From Rhizobium leguminosarum (GTDB lineage Bacteria > Pseudomonadota > Alphaproteobacteria > Rhizobiales > Rhizobiaceae): DNA of 64,000 bases. How positions within the stretch are numbered: the first letter of the stretch is position 1; each line of letters begins with the position of its first letter. A model generated the notes under the pieces. It saw only the letters and a program-made list of their open reading frames with translations, ran no database searches and was not told where the DNA came from. A program made the position numbers and the translations under genes. Positions 26,107-35,184 of this stretch are shown here, piece after piece. The stretch covers positions 1 through 64,000 of the forward strand of contig NZ_LWBS01000253.1 of NCBI RefSeq assembly GCF_001652265.1. The letters are read 5' to 3'.

Positions 26107-27129
26107 ATGCGCGTCAAGCTAACATGGGAATTCTTCCTCGCCGCGGTCACAATCGCTCTTATCATTTTGGGCGCTATCACCACCCGCGGCTTCGTAACCA
26201 CCTTCAACCTTTCGCAACTCGCGGCAGGCGTCTCGGAAAAAGCGCTCATCGTGCTTCCCATGGTGCTGCTGATCATTGCCCGTGAGATCGATTTGTCCGT
26301 CGCTTCAATCCTTGCGCTTGCGAGCGTGATATTCGGAAGCCTATTGGCCGCAGGGTGGCCACTGTGGGCAAGCATCGCAGTCGCTATCGGCGCCGGTGGT
26401 GTTCTCGGAGCGTTCAATGGCTTCTTTGTCGTGGTGCTCGGGCTTCCCTCCCTCGTGGTGACGCTTGGGACAATGGCACTCTATCGAGGCGGTGCCTACG
26501 TTCTTCTCGGAAGTGGCTCGATCAACATTTTTCCGGTTGCTTTCCTGAATTTCGGCATCGACAATATCGGACCGACGGCAGTGCCCTGGACACTGTTGCC
26601 CTTCCTGATCCTTGCTCCCGTTTTCGCGCTCGTCCTTCAATTCATGCCTGTTGGCCGTCGCATATACGCGCTTGGGGCCAGCCCTGATGCCGCTCTCTAC
26701 TCTGGAATCACAGTCAATCGGATCCGGTTCTGGCTCTTTACGATCTCCGGTTTCGTCTGTGCCATAGCCGGGATCGTGTACACGGCGCGCCTCGCGAACG
26801 CGCGTGCCAACAACGCCGTCGGCATGGAGCTCGATATCATAACGATCGCGCTCCTCGGCGGTGTCAGTGTGTTCGGCGGCGAGGGCAAGCTCCCGGCCGT
26901 TCTATGGGCGCTGATCCTGATCGCCACCGTGAGAAACCTCTTAGGCTTGAACCAGATCAGCGGCGATGCCCAAGGGACGGTCATCGGCCTACTGCTGATC
27001 GGATCCCTACTCATCAACAATCTAGCAGGTTCCTTCGCCGGCATTGTCCAAAGGACATTGAGTGCCGGCAGGGCTGGGGATGGGGCGACCCCTTTTTTGC
27101 CTCGATATTTCCGGAGGAGGAAACCATGA
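26107..27129 (+). CDS. CUT2 ABC transporter second permease
   Basis: This 340-residue membrane protein is of the rhamnose/AI-2 transporter branch (MVLLIIAREIDLSVASILAL, LPSLVVTLGTMALYRGGAYV, ITIALLGGVSVFGGEGKL). It starts ten bases after the fused ATPase-permease and overlaps the binding-protein start by four bases (ATGA at 27126-27129). With the fused permease it should form a heterodimeric channel. Its paralogue is at 61971-62984. Confidence 0.93.
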   Translation: MRVKLTWEFFLAAVTIALIILGAITTRGFVTTFNLSQLAAGVSEKALIVLPMVLLIIAREIDLSVASILALASVIFGSLLAAGWPLWASIAVAIGAGGVLGAFNGFFVVVLGLPSLVVTLGTMALYRGGAYVLLGSGSINIFPVAFLNFGIDNIGPTAVPWTLLPFLILAPVFALVLQFMPVGRRIYALGASPDAALYSGITVNRIRFWLFTISGFVCAIAGIVYTARLANARANNAVGMELDIITIALLGGVSVFGGEGKLPAVLWALILIATVRNLLGLNQISGDAQGTVIGLLLIGSLLINNLAGSFAGIVQRTLSAGRAGDGATPFLPRYFRRRKP

Positions 27130-28124
27130 GAATTGTCACGAAACTAACGCTTGCCGCTGCAGCCGTCCTTTTTGCGTCTGCATCCTACGCCCAGGAATGC
27201 GCGACCGAGGCCGTGAAAATCGGCTGGCTGCCAAAGCTCGACACGGACCCCTATTTTCAGGTCGCCGGCGACGGTGCCCAGGACGCGGCCAAGGAAATCG
27301 GCGGGGAGATCATCAGGCTCGCGCCGTCACAGGCGACTGCCGAGGCACAGGTGGAGATCGTCAACAATCTTGTGTCTCAGGGCGTCAAGGTTATCGCGCT
27401 GGCATCGAACGACGCCAATGCGATCGCCCCGTCGCTGAAACGCGCCGCGCGCCAGGGCGTCAAGACCGTCACGTTCGACTCCGACGCTGCGGCGGATGCC
27501 CGCACCGTGTTCGTCAATCAGGCGAAGGGCGACAGCCTCGCCGAAATGATGCTGCAGAGCATGCACGCGCTGATCGGTGGCGACGGCGAATTCGCCATTC
27601 TCTCATCGACGGCAACAGCGACCAACCAGAACGCCTGGATCGACTTCATGAAGCAGAAGCTTTCGAGCGATGCTCAATACTCGAAGATGAAGCTGGTCCA
27701 GGTCGCTTACGGGGAGGAGACCGAACAGATCAACCAGCAACAGGCACTTGCGCTCGTCCAAGCCTATCCCAACCTCAAGGGCATGATTGTCCCCGCCGGG
27801 ATCGGGCTGCCGGCAGCCGCCCGCGCGCTCGATGAAGCCGGACTGAGCGGCAAGATCAAGCTGACGGGTCTCGCTCCAGCCTCGTTGATGAAGAAGTATG
27901 TGACCAACGGGTCTGCGCAGGTCATCTGGTGGAATGTAACCGACCTCGGCTACCTCACCTACTACGCGGCACAGGCCGCAGCACAGTGCAAGTTGACCGG
28001 CAAGGCCGGCGAGACATTGAAGGCTGGTCGTCTCGGCGACTACACGGTCGGAGATAAGGGCGAAATCATCCTCGGCCCAGCCAAGATCGTGACGCCGGAG
28101 AACCTGGCAGAATTCAAGTTATGA
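27126..28124 (+). CDS. CUT2 sugar-binding protein (RhaS-like)
   Basis: Start ATG 27126 follows GGAGGAGGAAACC. The 332-residue product has a signal peptide (IVTKLTLAAAAVLFASASYA) and the rhamnose/autoinducer-2-type periplasmic binding fold (KIGWLPKLDTDPYFQVAGDG, TATATNQNAWIDFMKQKLSS, GMIVPAGIGLPAAARALDEA). Being the last gene of a unit whose ATPase and permeases precede it, it supplies substrate specificity. It is very similar to the protein at 60914-61918. Rhamnose is only one possibility, since no rhamnose kinase or mutarotase genes are near. Confidence 0.92.
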   Translation: MRIVTKLTLAAAAVLFASASYAQECATEAVKIGWLPKLDTDPYFQVAGDGAQDAAKEIGGEIIRLAPSQATAEAQVEIVNNLVSQGVKVIALASNDANAIAPSLKRAARQGVKTVTFDSDAAADARTVFVNQAKGDSLAEMMLQSMHALIGGDGEFAILSSTATATNQNAWIDFMKQKLSSDAQYSKMKLVQVAYGEETEQINQQQALALVQAYPNLKGMIVPAGIGLPAAARALDEAGLSGKIKLTGLAPASLMKKYVTNGSAQVIWWNVTDLGYLTYYAAQAAAQCKLTGKAGETLKAGRLGDYTVGDKGEIILGPAKIVTPENLAEFKL

Positions 28125-28204
28125 CAATTGCTTCGGCTTCCTGATGAAGCGTCCTGGTTGCGCTCGGCCACGGCCAGCCCATCCAGATAGCTGGCAGAAC
28201 AAAG

Positions 28205-28247
28205 TACCGGCGGGTGAAAATTTGCTTGCCGGTATTTTATTTCTTTT
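28205..28247 (+). terminator. Possible terminator after the CUT2 operon
   Basis: TACCGGC (28205-28211) pairs with GCCGGTA (28228-28234), extended by wobble pairs inside. A T-rich tract (TTTTATTTCTTTT) follows. The tract is itself the left arm of the perfect palindrome, so the two signals overlap. Confidence 0.45.
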
Positions 28248-28264
28248 GTAAAAGAAATAAAATA
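28233..28264. promoter_or_regulatory. Perfect 15-bp palindrome, candidate ROK-type operator
   Basis: TATTTTATTTCTTTT (28233-28247) and AAAAGAAATAAAATA (28250-28264) are exact inverted copies with a two-base spacer. The inner TTATTTC...GAAATAA matches the style of Mlc/NagC (ROK) operators. It lies 38 bases before the start codon of the dehydrogenase that opens the catabolic gene series. The intact ROK regulator at 15176 is a candidate binder. Confidence 0.6.
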
Positions 28265-28301
28265 GCCACGATGACAGTCTGATGTCTTGGGAGGACGTTT
28301 T

Positions 28302-29822
28302 ATGAAAACTGAAGCAGATAATGACGACGACACACTCGGGGTAACGCTCTCGAATAAAGCACTCGGTGAGGTGCCGCAACGCGTCACGGTCCCCGCCTAC
28401 GATCGCAGCCAGCTCTCCGCAGGCATCGTGCATATCGGTGTGGGTAATTTCTTCAGGGCACATGAAGCCCTCTATGTCGAGAAATGCCTCGAAATCCCCG
28501 GGCAGGAATCCTGGGGGATCGTCGGGGTTGGCCTCGGGGATGGAGATGACAAGCGGAAGAAGGCCGACGCTATCGCTAAGCAGGACGGCCTTTACACGCT
28601 GACGGAGTTCGCGCCGAACGGCTCGGTGGCGGTCCGGGTTATCGGCGCGATGATCGATTTTCTTCACGCACCTGCAGCGCCTGACAAAGTGCTCACCCGG
28701 CTCGCGGCGCCGGAAACCCGCATTGTTTCGCTGACGATTACCGAAGGTGGTTACAATCTCGACGAGGCGACACGGGAATTCAAACTGTCCGATCCCGATG
28801 TCCAGTATGACCTTACGAATCCGAAAACTCCGAAAACGACATTCGGCTTCATTGTGGAAGCGCTCTCAATGCGTCGTGAAGCTGGATTGAAGGGCTTCAC
28901 GATCCTGTCCTGCGACAATCTTCGCAGCAACGGCAAGGTATCGCGCACGGCCGTCCTGGGCTTCGCCGCCGCCCGCGATATGGAACTGGCGAAGTGGATC
29001 GAGCAGAACGTCTCTTTTCCCAATAGCATGGTCGATCGCATTGCTCCTTCGGTTGGCCCGGCCGAAGTGTCACGCGTGAATGGCCTGAGCGGTATTGCCG
29101 ATCAGACGCCGGTTATCGGCGAGACCTTCAGCCAATGGGTCGTCGAAGACGATTTCATTGCCGGTCGCCCGTCGTTCGAAAAGGTCGGCGTAGAGCTGAG
29201 AGGCGACGTCGAACAATTCGAGGCCATGAAAGGCCGGCTGCTCAACGCATCCCATATGATGCTTTCCTATCCCGCCATGATGTGTGGGTTCAGGATTGTG
29301 GATCAGGCGCTCCGTGAGCGCGCGATTGCCGACTATCTTTTGGCGTTCCTCGAGAAGGACGTGATCCCCATCGTGAAGGGACCGGATGGTGTCTCTCTGG
29401 GCGATTACAAGCGCAGCATCATCGCCCGTTTCGAGAACCCGGCGATCGGCGATCAATTGTTGCGCATCGCTCAAAACGGCGTCGCAAAGCTTCCGATCTT
29501 CCTGTCGCGCACCCTCGGTGAACTGTTGTCTCGGGGTGGCTCGTTCGAACGGGTCGCACTTTGCCTTGCCAGCTTCGATCAATATTTGCGGGGCAAGGAT
29601 CTGAGCGGTGAACCGCTTCCCGTCGATGAACCGCATTTGACGCCCGGCGACGAGGAATTGCTGCGATCGGACGACCCGCATGCAGTCCTCAGGCTTTCCC
29701 CGTTTGAGCCGCTCGCAATGGCGGACAATCCTCGCTTTGTGGAAATCTTCGACGCGACGAAGGCGCGCCTGCGCGCGGAAGGACCGGTTGCGGCGCTGCG
29801 TCACGCGGCCAGCGCTCTCTAA
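28302..29822 (+). CDS. Mannitol dehydrogenase-family oxidoreductase (fructuronate reductase type)
   Basis: Start ATG 28302 follows TGGGAGGACG. The 506-residue protein has an N-terminal Rossmann domain (IVHIGVGNFFRAHEALYVEK) and the polyol dehydrogenase C-terminal domain. The catalytic motif is KGRLLNASHMM (lysine, asparagine, histidine). The family oxidises or reduces mannitol, arabinitol, fructuronate, tagaturonate or related compounds with NAD. It is the first enzyme gene behind the palindrome and is separated from the Gfo/Idh gene by 129 bases that include a GC hairpin. Confidence 0.9.
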   Translation: MKTEADNDDDTLGVTLSNKALGEVPQRVTVPAYDRSQLSAGIVHIGVGNFFRAHEALYVEKCLEIPGQESWGIVGVGLGDGDDKRKKADAIAKQDGLYTLTEFAPNGSVAVRVIGAMIDFLHAPAAPDKVLTRLAAPETRIVSLTITEGGYNLDEATREFKLSDPDVQYDLTNPKTPKTTFGFIVEALSMRREAGLKGFTILSCDNLRSNGKVSRTAVLGFAAARDMELAKWIEQNVSFPNSMVDRIAPSVGPAEVSRVNGLSGIADQTPVIGETFSQWVVEDDFIAGRPSFEKVGVELRGDVEQFEAMKGRLLNASHMMLSYPAMMCGFRIVDQALRERAIADYLLAFLEKDVIPIVKGPDGVSLGDYKRSIIARFENPAIGDQLLRIAQNGVAKLPIFLSRTLGELLSRGGSFERVALCLASFDQYLRGKDLSGEPLPVDEPHLTPGDEELLRSDDPHAVLRLSPFEPLAMADNPRFVEIFDATKARLRAEGPVAALRHAASAL

Positions 29823-29951
29823 CCCTGGCGCGATGAACATCATCCCGAGCGTGCGCTCGGGTGGGATCTATCATTCTTCCGACGTCGAACGATGTCTGAA
29901 GGACACATTCGAACGGGGTTAAGCCCCGCCGTCGGCTTCGACAAGAAAGGC

Positions 29952-31031
29952 ATGGAAATGGAAGACCAAAAGCCCGTCCTCAAGGTCGGCATTCTCGGAT
30001 GTGGACCGATTTCGCAGGCCGCGCATTTCGAGAGCGTCACCAAAGCAAAGAATGCTGAGCTCTACGCAATCTGCGACATCGCTGACGATCTGCGCGAACG
30101 GATGGACGCAACGCACGCGCCGCGAAAGGCGTTTAAGAACTATGCGGAGATGCTCGCCGATCCTGAGCTTGATGCCGTCGTCATCGCCACGTCGGACGCG
30201 TTTCATGTGCCGGCCGCTCTCGAGGCGCTGAGTGCAGGCAAGCATGTGCTGAGTGAAAAGCCGATCGGCATCTCCGTGGAAGAAGTCGAAGCGCTCAAGC
30301 GGGCCGTCGAGAAGAGCGGCAAGCTCTTGCAGGTTGGCCATATGAAACGTTTTGACGCCGGCTTGCAAAGCGCCAAGGAATTCATCGATGGCGGCATGGG
30401 CGAGATGCTCGCCCTCAAGGCATGGTACTGCGACTCCACCCATCGCTACGCGGTCACCGATGCGGTTCAGCCTCTCATGGTCAAGAGCGTGGACGCCAAG
30501 AAGCCGTCGGGAAACCCAAAGGCCGATCTGCAGCGCTACTATATGCTTGCGCATGGCAGCCATCTCCTCGACACCGCGCGCTACTTCGCAGGCGAGATAA
30601 CCGAGGTTGATGCGCGGCTCCGGGAGCGGTTCGGCGCCTATTGCTGGTTTGTCGATGTCGCCTTCAAGAACGGTGTGATTGGACATCTCGATCTGACGAT
30701 CTCCGTTCGAATGGACTGGCACGAAGGCTTCCAGATATACGGAGAGAACGGCAGTATTCTCGGCAAGACCTACAATCCCTGGCTCTTCAAGACGAGCGAG
30801 GTGGAAATCTTCAGTGAAAAGTCCGGAGCAACGACACGTGTTCTGGGGGCTGACGGTCACTTCTATCGCCGGCAACTCGAAGCATTTTCCGACTCAATTC
30901 TGACCGGAACGCCCATGGCCGGCGCCGACATCGACGATGGCATCGCGTCCGTCCGGGGCATGGTTGCGATTGCGCGATCGGTAAAGTCCGGAAAACCCGT
31001 GAAGCTCTCAGAAGTCTCGGGAGCCGTCTGA
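29952..31031 (+). CDS. Gfo/Idh/MocA-family NAD-dependent sugar oxidoreductase
   Basis: The start is ATG 29952 or the in-frame ATG 29958, the latter better spaced from AAGG. The protein of ~359 residues has a Rossmann motif (VGILGCGPISQAAHF) and the family lysine in VLSEKPIGISVEE. The C-terminal domain (YYMLAHGSHLLDTARYFAGE, NGVIGHLDLTISVRMDWHEG) carries the catalytic histidine region. Members oxidise a ring hydroxyl of sugars, inositols or glycosides. It overlaps the next gene by one base (TGATG), marking the start of a tightly coupled operon. Confidence 0.9.
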   Translation: MEMEDQKPVLKVGILGCGPISQAAHFESVTKAKNAELYAICDIADDLRERMDATHAPRKAFKNYAEMLADPELDAVVIATSDAFHVPAALEALSAGKHVLSEKPIGISVEEVEALKRAVEKSGKLLQVGHMKRFDAGLQSAKEFIDGGMGEMLALKAWYCDSTHRYAVTDAVQPLMVKSVDAKKPSGNPKADLQRYYMLAHGSHLLDTARYFAGEITEVDARLRERFGAYCWFVDVAFKNGVIGHLDLTISVRMDWHEGFQIYGENGSILGKTYNPWLFKTSEVEIFSEKSGATTRVLGADGHFYRRQLEAFSDSILTGTPMAGADIDDGIASVRGMVAIARSVKSGKPVKLSEVSGAV

Positions 31032-31858
31032 TGCAGATCGGCATCTTCGCAAAGACGTTTCCCGGTTCCGCGCCGCACGATGTTCTGAAGGCGGCCAAGG
31101 AAACAGGCTACCAGTCCGTCCAGTACAATATGGCCTGCTCCGGTCTGAGTTCCCTGCCGGTGGACGTGAGCGATGCCGTAGCCGATGCGGTAGCGGTCGC
31201 TTCCCATGAAACAGGCGTATCAATTGCCGCGATCTCAGCGACATACAACATGATCCATCCGGACCTGACCGTCCGCGAAACCGGAAGAGTGAGCTTTGAA
31301 ACGATTGCCTCCCAGGCAGGTCGGATGGGATCACGGCTCCTGACCGTTTGCACAGGCAGCTGTGATCCCATCGATCAATGGCGCCACCATCCCGATAATG
31401 ACACGGGTGCAGCCTGGTCCGAGATGATCAAGGAATTCCGGCTGCTGATCGCCATCGCCGATCGCTACGATATCCGGATCGGTGTCGAGCCGGAGCTCGC
31501 CAACGTCATAAATTCCGCGCACAAGGCGCGTACCTTAATCGACACTCTCGCCAACGACCGCATCAAAATCGTTTTCGATCCGGCCAACCTCATCGAACAG
31601 GAAGAGCCGGAGCAAAGAAGGCGGATCATCGAAACCGCTGTCCATCTGCTTGAAGATCGCATCGAGATCGCACATGCCAAGGACCGCAATGCCGGCGGAG
31701 GCTTTGCCACCGCCGGCAGGGGTGTCATCGACTACGCTCATTACATCGCAACGCTGCGCGCGTCAGGCTTCGCCGGTGATCTCATCACCCATGGGCTTGC
31801 CGCCGGCGAGGCAGGCGACGTGTCGCGGTTTCTGCGCTCGACCTTGGATCGACCATGA
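31031..31858 (+). CDS. TIM-barrel sugar phosphate isomerase/epimerase family protein
   Basis: This 275-residue AP_endonuc_2-type barrel has plausible metal ligands in RIGVEPELANVIN (E), KIVFDPANLIEQE (D) and RIEIAHAKDRNAG (H). The family includes tagatose 3-epimerase, inosose isomerase and dehydratase, and beta-eliminases of 3-keto sugars. Its coupling to a Gfo/Idh dehydrogenase (1-base overlap) is the classic pair in which a sugar is first oxidised and then isomerised or cleaved. It overlaps the hydrolase gene by four bases. Confidence 0.87.
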   Translation: MQIGIFAKTFPGSAPHDVLKAAKETGYQSVQYNMACSGLSSLPVDVSDAVADAVAVASHETGVSIAAISATYNMIHPDLTVRETGRVSFETIASQAGRMGSRLLTVCTGSCDPIDQWRHHPDNDTGAAWSEMIKEFRLLIAIADRYDIRIGVEPELANVINSAHKARTLIDTLANDRIKIVFDPANLIEQEEPEQRRRIIETAVHLLEDRIEIAHAKDRNAGGGFATAGRGVIDYAHYIATLRASGFAGDLITHGLAAGEAGDVSRFLRSTLDRP

Positions 31859-32658
31859 AACGCACGACCCACGTCAGCGGAAGCGTGAAGCTTTCCGTCA
31901 CCGAGACCGGTGACGGTGAGGCATTCGTCTTCCAGCACGGGCTGTGTGGCGACGCTGCCCAGCCGGCGCTGGCCTTTCCCGACCGCACGGCATTTCGATG
32001 TGTGACGGTCGAATGCCGGGGCCACGGCCTCTCGGGGGCCGGCCGCGTGGATGACCTCTCGATCGCGACGTTCGCCGATGACATCGTCGACTATGTTCAG
32101 GCGTCGGGGGCGGAAAAAGCTGTGATCGGCGGCATCTCCATGGGGGCCGCCATTTCGCTCCGCATTGCAGTTCGAAAGCCAGAACGCGTTCGGGCATTGG
32201 TCATTGCTCGCCCCGCGTGGCTCGCGGAATATAATCCGGAGAACATGCGGCCGAATGCTTACGTCGGCGAACTGCTTGAGACACTGCCTGCACTCGAAGC
32301 ACGCCAACGTTTCGAAATCTCGGAGATTGCCGATACGCTTCGGCGCGATGCACCCGATAACCTCGCCTCGATCCGTGGCTTCTTTTCCCGCGAGCCGATC
32401 GATGTGACCGCCGCTTTGCTGCGCCGGATTTCCGCCGACGGCCCTGGCGTCAGCGAACAGGATATCCGGCGGATTTCGGTGCCGACGCTGGTCATCGGGC
32501 ATCAACGAGACTTCGTCCACCCCATCTCTTACGCGGGCACTTTGGCAAACTGGATACCCGGAGCCCGCTTCGTCGAAATCACCCCAAAGGCCGAGAGCCC
32601 GGAAGCCTATCGCTCGGACTTCCAGGCCGCCCTCGCCGCATTCCTCAAGGAGCTTTAG
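31855..32658 (+). CDS. Alpha/beta hydrolase
   Basis: This 267-residue protein shows the nucleophile elbow GGISMG (S95), an oxyanion region (FVFQHGLCGD) and a cap. The acid is probably in GHQRDFVHP. The usual C-terminal catalytic histidine motif is not obvious (ARFVEITPKAESPEAYRSDF). The sequence resembles enol-lactonase or carboxylesterase-type members. In this operon it may open a lactone formed by the dehydrogenases. It is flanked by coupled genes on both sides (4-base overlap before, directly adjacent after). Confidence 0.85.
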   Translation: MKRTTHVSGSVKLSVTETGDGEAFVFQHGLCGDAAQPALAFPDRTAFRCVTVECRGHGLSGAGRVDDLSIATFADDIVDYVQASGAEKAVIGGISMGAAISLRIAVRKPERVRALVIARPAWLAEYNPENMRPNAYVGELLETLPALEARQRFEISEIADTLRRDAPDNLASIRGFFSREPIDVTAALLRRISADGPGVSEQDIRRISVPTLVIGHQRDFVHPISYAGTLANWIPGARFVEITPKAESPEAYRSDFQAALAAFLKEL

Positions 32659-33366
32659 ATGAGACCCGCCCCCAACTGGATCGACGCCCTTCCGAAGAAC
32701 CGCTTGATGGCGGAGATGTCGCTGTGGTCCGCCAATCTCGGCCGACTTGAAGACGAGATCAAACGCGTCGACGCACTCACGGACATTTATCATATCGACG
32801 TGGCCGACGGTCATTTCTCCCCTGCCCTGTTGTTCTTCCCGGACCTGGTGGCTCTCTGCCGCAAGCACACGTCAAAGCCCCTCCATGTGCATCTGATGGC
32901 AACCGACGACATCCTAGACGATCAGATACGCCAATTCGCCGATGCGGGTTCCGATCTGATCAGTATCCACGCAGAGAACGCCAACATCGATGCCGGTCTC
33001 AAGCTCATCGCTGATCTCGGTCTTGTCTCTGGCATCGTGCTTCAGCTGCAGACCGGTGTTGCGGACGTGGCGCAATATCTCGATCGCATTGGCATGCTGA
33101 CGCTGCTCGGAACCCGCATCGGCATCAAGGGCCAGGGTCTCGACGCGCAAGCCGAGCCGCGTCTTCTTGAAGCCGCCGCCCTGATCGCCGGCAAGGCATC
33201 GACGAACAGGGTGGTTCTCGCAGCGGACGGCGGAATCCGCGAGCACACCGTCCCGGGCCTTCGTCGCGCCGGCGCAGAAACCATCGTCATGGGATCGCTC
33301 GCATTCAATGCCGACGACTTCAGCAAGCGGATGGAATGGGTCCATGCTCAACCGACTGAGAGATAA
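32659..33366 (+). CDS. Ribulose-phosphate 3-epimerase-family protein
   Basis: This 235-residue TIM barrel has the family's metal and phosphate motifs: IYHIDVADGHFSPALLFF, LHVHLMATDD, VLAADGGIREHTV and ETIVMGSLAF. It is more diverged than housekeeping Rpe, for example in the N-terminal extension and the weak phosphate-contact loop. It may act on a hexulose phosphate, as allulose-6-phosphate epimerase (AlsE) does. A ROK kinase follows, an arrangement known from D-allose pathways. Confidence 0.85.
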   Translation: MRPAPNWIDALPKNRLMAEMSLWSANLGRLEDEIKRVDALTDIYHIDVADGHFSPALLFFPDLVALCRKHTSKPLHVHLMATDDILDDQIRQFADAGSDLISIHAENANIDAGLKLIADLGLVSGIVLQLQTGVADVAQYLDRIGMLTLLGTRIGIKGQGLDAQAEPRLLEAAALIAGKASTNRVVLAADGGIREHTVPGLRRAGAETIVMGSLAFNADDFSKRMEWVHAQPTER

Positions 33367-33370
33367 TTCC

Positions 33371-34336
33371 ATGACCCGCCGGCAGGGGCTTTCCATCGGC
33401 TTCGATCTCGGCGGCACTCAGGTTCGCGCCGCCTTGGTCGATAGCGGAAAGGTCGTAAGCCGTGCCGCGGCGAAAACCGACGTTGCGGGCGGCCCCGAGG
33501 GGGTGATGGTCCAGTTCCGTCAACTCGCTTCGGAAATCTGTGGCGGATCGCAGCTCTCGAATGTTCAGGCTGTTGGTATCTCGGCGCCGGGGCCTCTTGA
33601 TACGGAGACAGGCGTCGTCGATCACATTCCCACCCTTCCCGGCTGGGAGCAGTTTCCGTTGCGAAGCCGTCTTTCCGAAGCCTTCGGTCGATTGGCGATT
33701 GTCGAGAACGACGGCATCGCCGCCGCCTTCGGTGAATGGAAACACGGGGCAGGTCAGGGATTGGACCATCTCGTCTATGTGACGGTGAGCACGGGAATTG
33801 GCGGCGGTGTCGTGGTAGACGGCAGTCTCATGCACGGACATCGCGGCATGGGTGCCCATGTCGGTCACTTCCGCATGGCGCCCGATGGCCCCGTGTGCTC
33901 CTGCGGCGCCCTCGGGTGTTTTGAAGCCTTCGCAGCCGGTACGGCCTTGGGCAAGCGCGCGAAAAAGATCGCCGCAGAGAACCCGCGCGGCTATCTCGGT
34001 AAACTGGCCGCGACAGCCCCTGTGGAAACGCGGCATGCCGTTGAAGGCGCGCGCGGCGGCGATGCAGAGTGCATCGCCTTGATCGAAGAAGAGGCAGACC
34101 TGCTCGGCGTGGGATTTACCGGTCTCGCCCATCTCTTCAGCCCGCAGCGCATCATCATGGGCGGTGGCGTCTCACAAGCTTTCGACCTGCTCACTGCAGG
34201 TATTCACCGGCGTATCAGGCGAGATGCGATGGCCCCATTCAAAAGCGTCGAAGTGGTTCCGGCAGCCTTGGGAGACAATTGCGGGCTGGTCGGCGTAGCG
34301 TCCCTCGCCCTCAGCGTCGCCAATGCAGAATCGTGA
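33371..34336 (+). CDS. ROK-family sugar kinase
   Basis: Start ATG 33371 lies four bases after the epimerase stop. The 321-residue protein has the ATP phosphate loop (IGFDLGGTQVRAALV), catalytic aspartate in IVENDGIAAAFGEW, STGIGGG, and a zinc site H...CSCGALGCFEAFAAG. No helix-turn-helix domain precedes it, so it is a kinase and not a repressor. It probably phosphorylates the free sugar produced by the upstream enzymes (glucokinase, allokinase or fructokinase type). Confidence 0.9.
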   Translation: MTRRQGLSIGFDLGGTQVRAALVDSGKVVSRAAAKTDVAGGPEGVMVQFRQLASEICGGSQLSNVQAVGISAPGPLDTETGVVDHIPTLPGWEQFPLRSRLSEAFGRLAIVENDGIAAAFGEWKHGAGQGLDHLVYVTVSTGIGGGVVVDGSLMHGHRGMGAHVGHFRMAPDGPVCSCGALGCFEAFAAGTALGKRAKKIAAENPRGYLGKLAATAPVETRHAVEGARGGDAECIALIEEEADLLGVGFTGLAHLFSPQRIIMGGGVSQAFDLLTAGIHRRIRRDAMAPFKSVEVVPAALGDNCGLVGVASLALSVANAES

Positions 34337-34349
34337 AGGAGGAAAACTC

Positions 34350-35108
34350 ATGGATTATTTGAACAAACTCAGACTTGACGGCCGCCGTGCCGTCGTCACC
34401 GGCGGGGCCGGCGGCATAGGTGCATCTTGCGTCGATGCCCTGGTCTCGGCCGGCGCCGAGGTCGTTATCGTCGACTTCAGCCAAGCCAATCTCGACGCCG
34501 CCGAAGCGCGTCTCGGTGATGCAACTGTCTCGTTCGAAAAACTCGACGTCACCGATCCAGCCGCCGTGAAATCGCTCGCCGAGAAGCTTCAGCCGATCGA
34601 CATCCTCGTGAACAATGCCGGTATTGGCCGCCAGACGGCTGGCGAGGACATCAGCGAAGCGGAATGGCATGAGGTGATGAATGTCAACTTCAACGCCGTC
34701 TTCTGGTGCGCCCAGGCCTTTGGCCGCGCTATGATCGAACGTGGTCACGGCTCGATCGTCAATATCGGCTCGATGGCCGGCGAAATTGTCGTCCGACCCC
34801 AGAAGAACGTCCACTACAATGCATCCAAGGCTGGGGTGCATCATATCACCAAGTCTCTCGCGGCCGAATGGGCGCCCCGCGGTGTCCGCGTCAATGCTGT
34901 CGCTCCCGGCTTCATCGAAACACCGATGAACGCCTTTGCGCTCAAGAACGATATCGAGACCACCAATATCTGGCTTAATAACATTCCGATGGGCCGGGTC
35001 GGTCAAACGCATGAAATCGCATCGATCGTCCTCTTCCTGGCTTCGGACGCTTCAAGCCTCATGACTGGTTCCATCGTCCTGGCGGACGGCGGCTATACGG
35101 TCTGGTGA
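34350..35108 (+). CDS. SDR-family oxidoreductase
   Basis: Start ATG 34350 follows GAAGGAGGAAAACTC. The 252-residue classical SDR has TGGAGGIGASC for cofactor binding, NNAGIG, the catalytic serine in NIGSMAGEIV, and YNASK. The acidic residue after strand 2 (VIVDFS) suggests NAD preference. The family acts on sugars, polyols or gluconate. It is the last complete gene of the seven-gene run; its TGA overlaps the GTG of a truncated second SDR. Confidence 0.9.
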   Translation: MDYLNKLRLDGRRAVVTGGAGGIGASCVDALVSAGAEVVIVDFSQANLDAAEARLGDATVSFEKLDVTDPAAVKSLAEKLQPIDILVNNAGIGRQTAGEDISEAEWHEVMNVNFNAVFWCAQAFGRAMIERGHGSIVNIGSMAGEIVVRPQKNVHYNASKAGVHHITKSLAAEWAPRGVRVNAVAPGFIETPMNAFALKNDIETTNIWLNNIPMGRVGQTHEIASIVLFLASDASSLMTGSIVLADGGYTVW

Positions 35109-35184
35109 CCGCGCCCATGGGTCTGACGGGCAAAGTGGCAATCGTTGCAGGCGGCGCAAGTGGAATCGGCGCCGCCATCGCCCT
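35105..35184 (+). pseudogene. SDR N-terminal stub
   Basis: GTG 35105 (or ATG 35117) opens the N-terminus of a second SDR (MGLTGKVAIVAGGASGIGAA) with an intact glycine motif. After ~26 residues the frame enters transposase sequence and the remainder of the gene is gone. Overlap with the preceding stop shows it once belonged to the operon. Confidence 0.8.

Noticed and set aside
29842..29861. Terminator-like hairpin (CCCGAGC, loop GTGC, GCTCGGG) after the mannitol dehydrogenase-family gene
   Set aside because: The stem is real but no T-run follows and the next gene is co-directional 90 bases on, so termination cannot be claimed.
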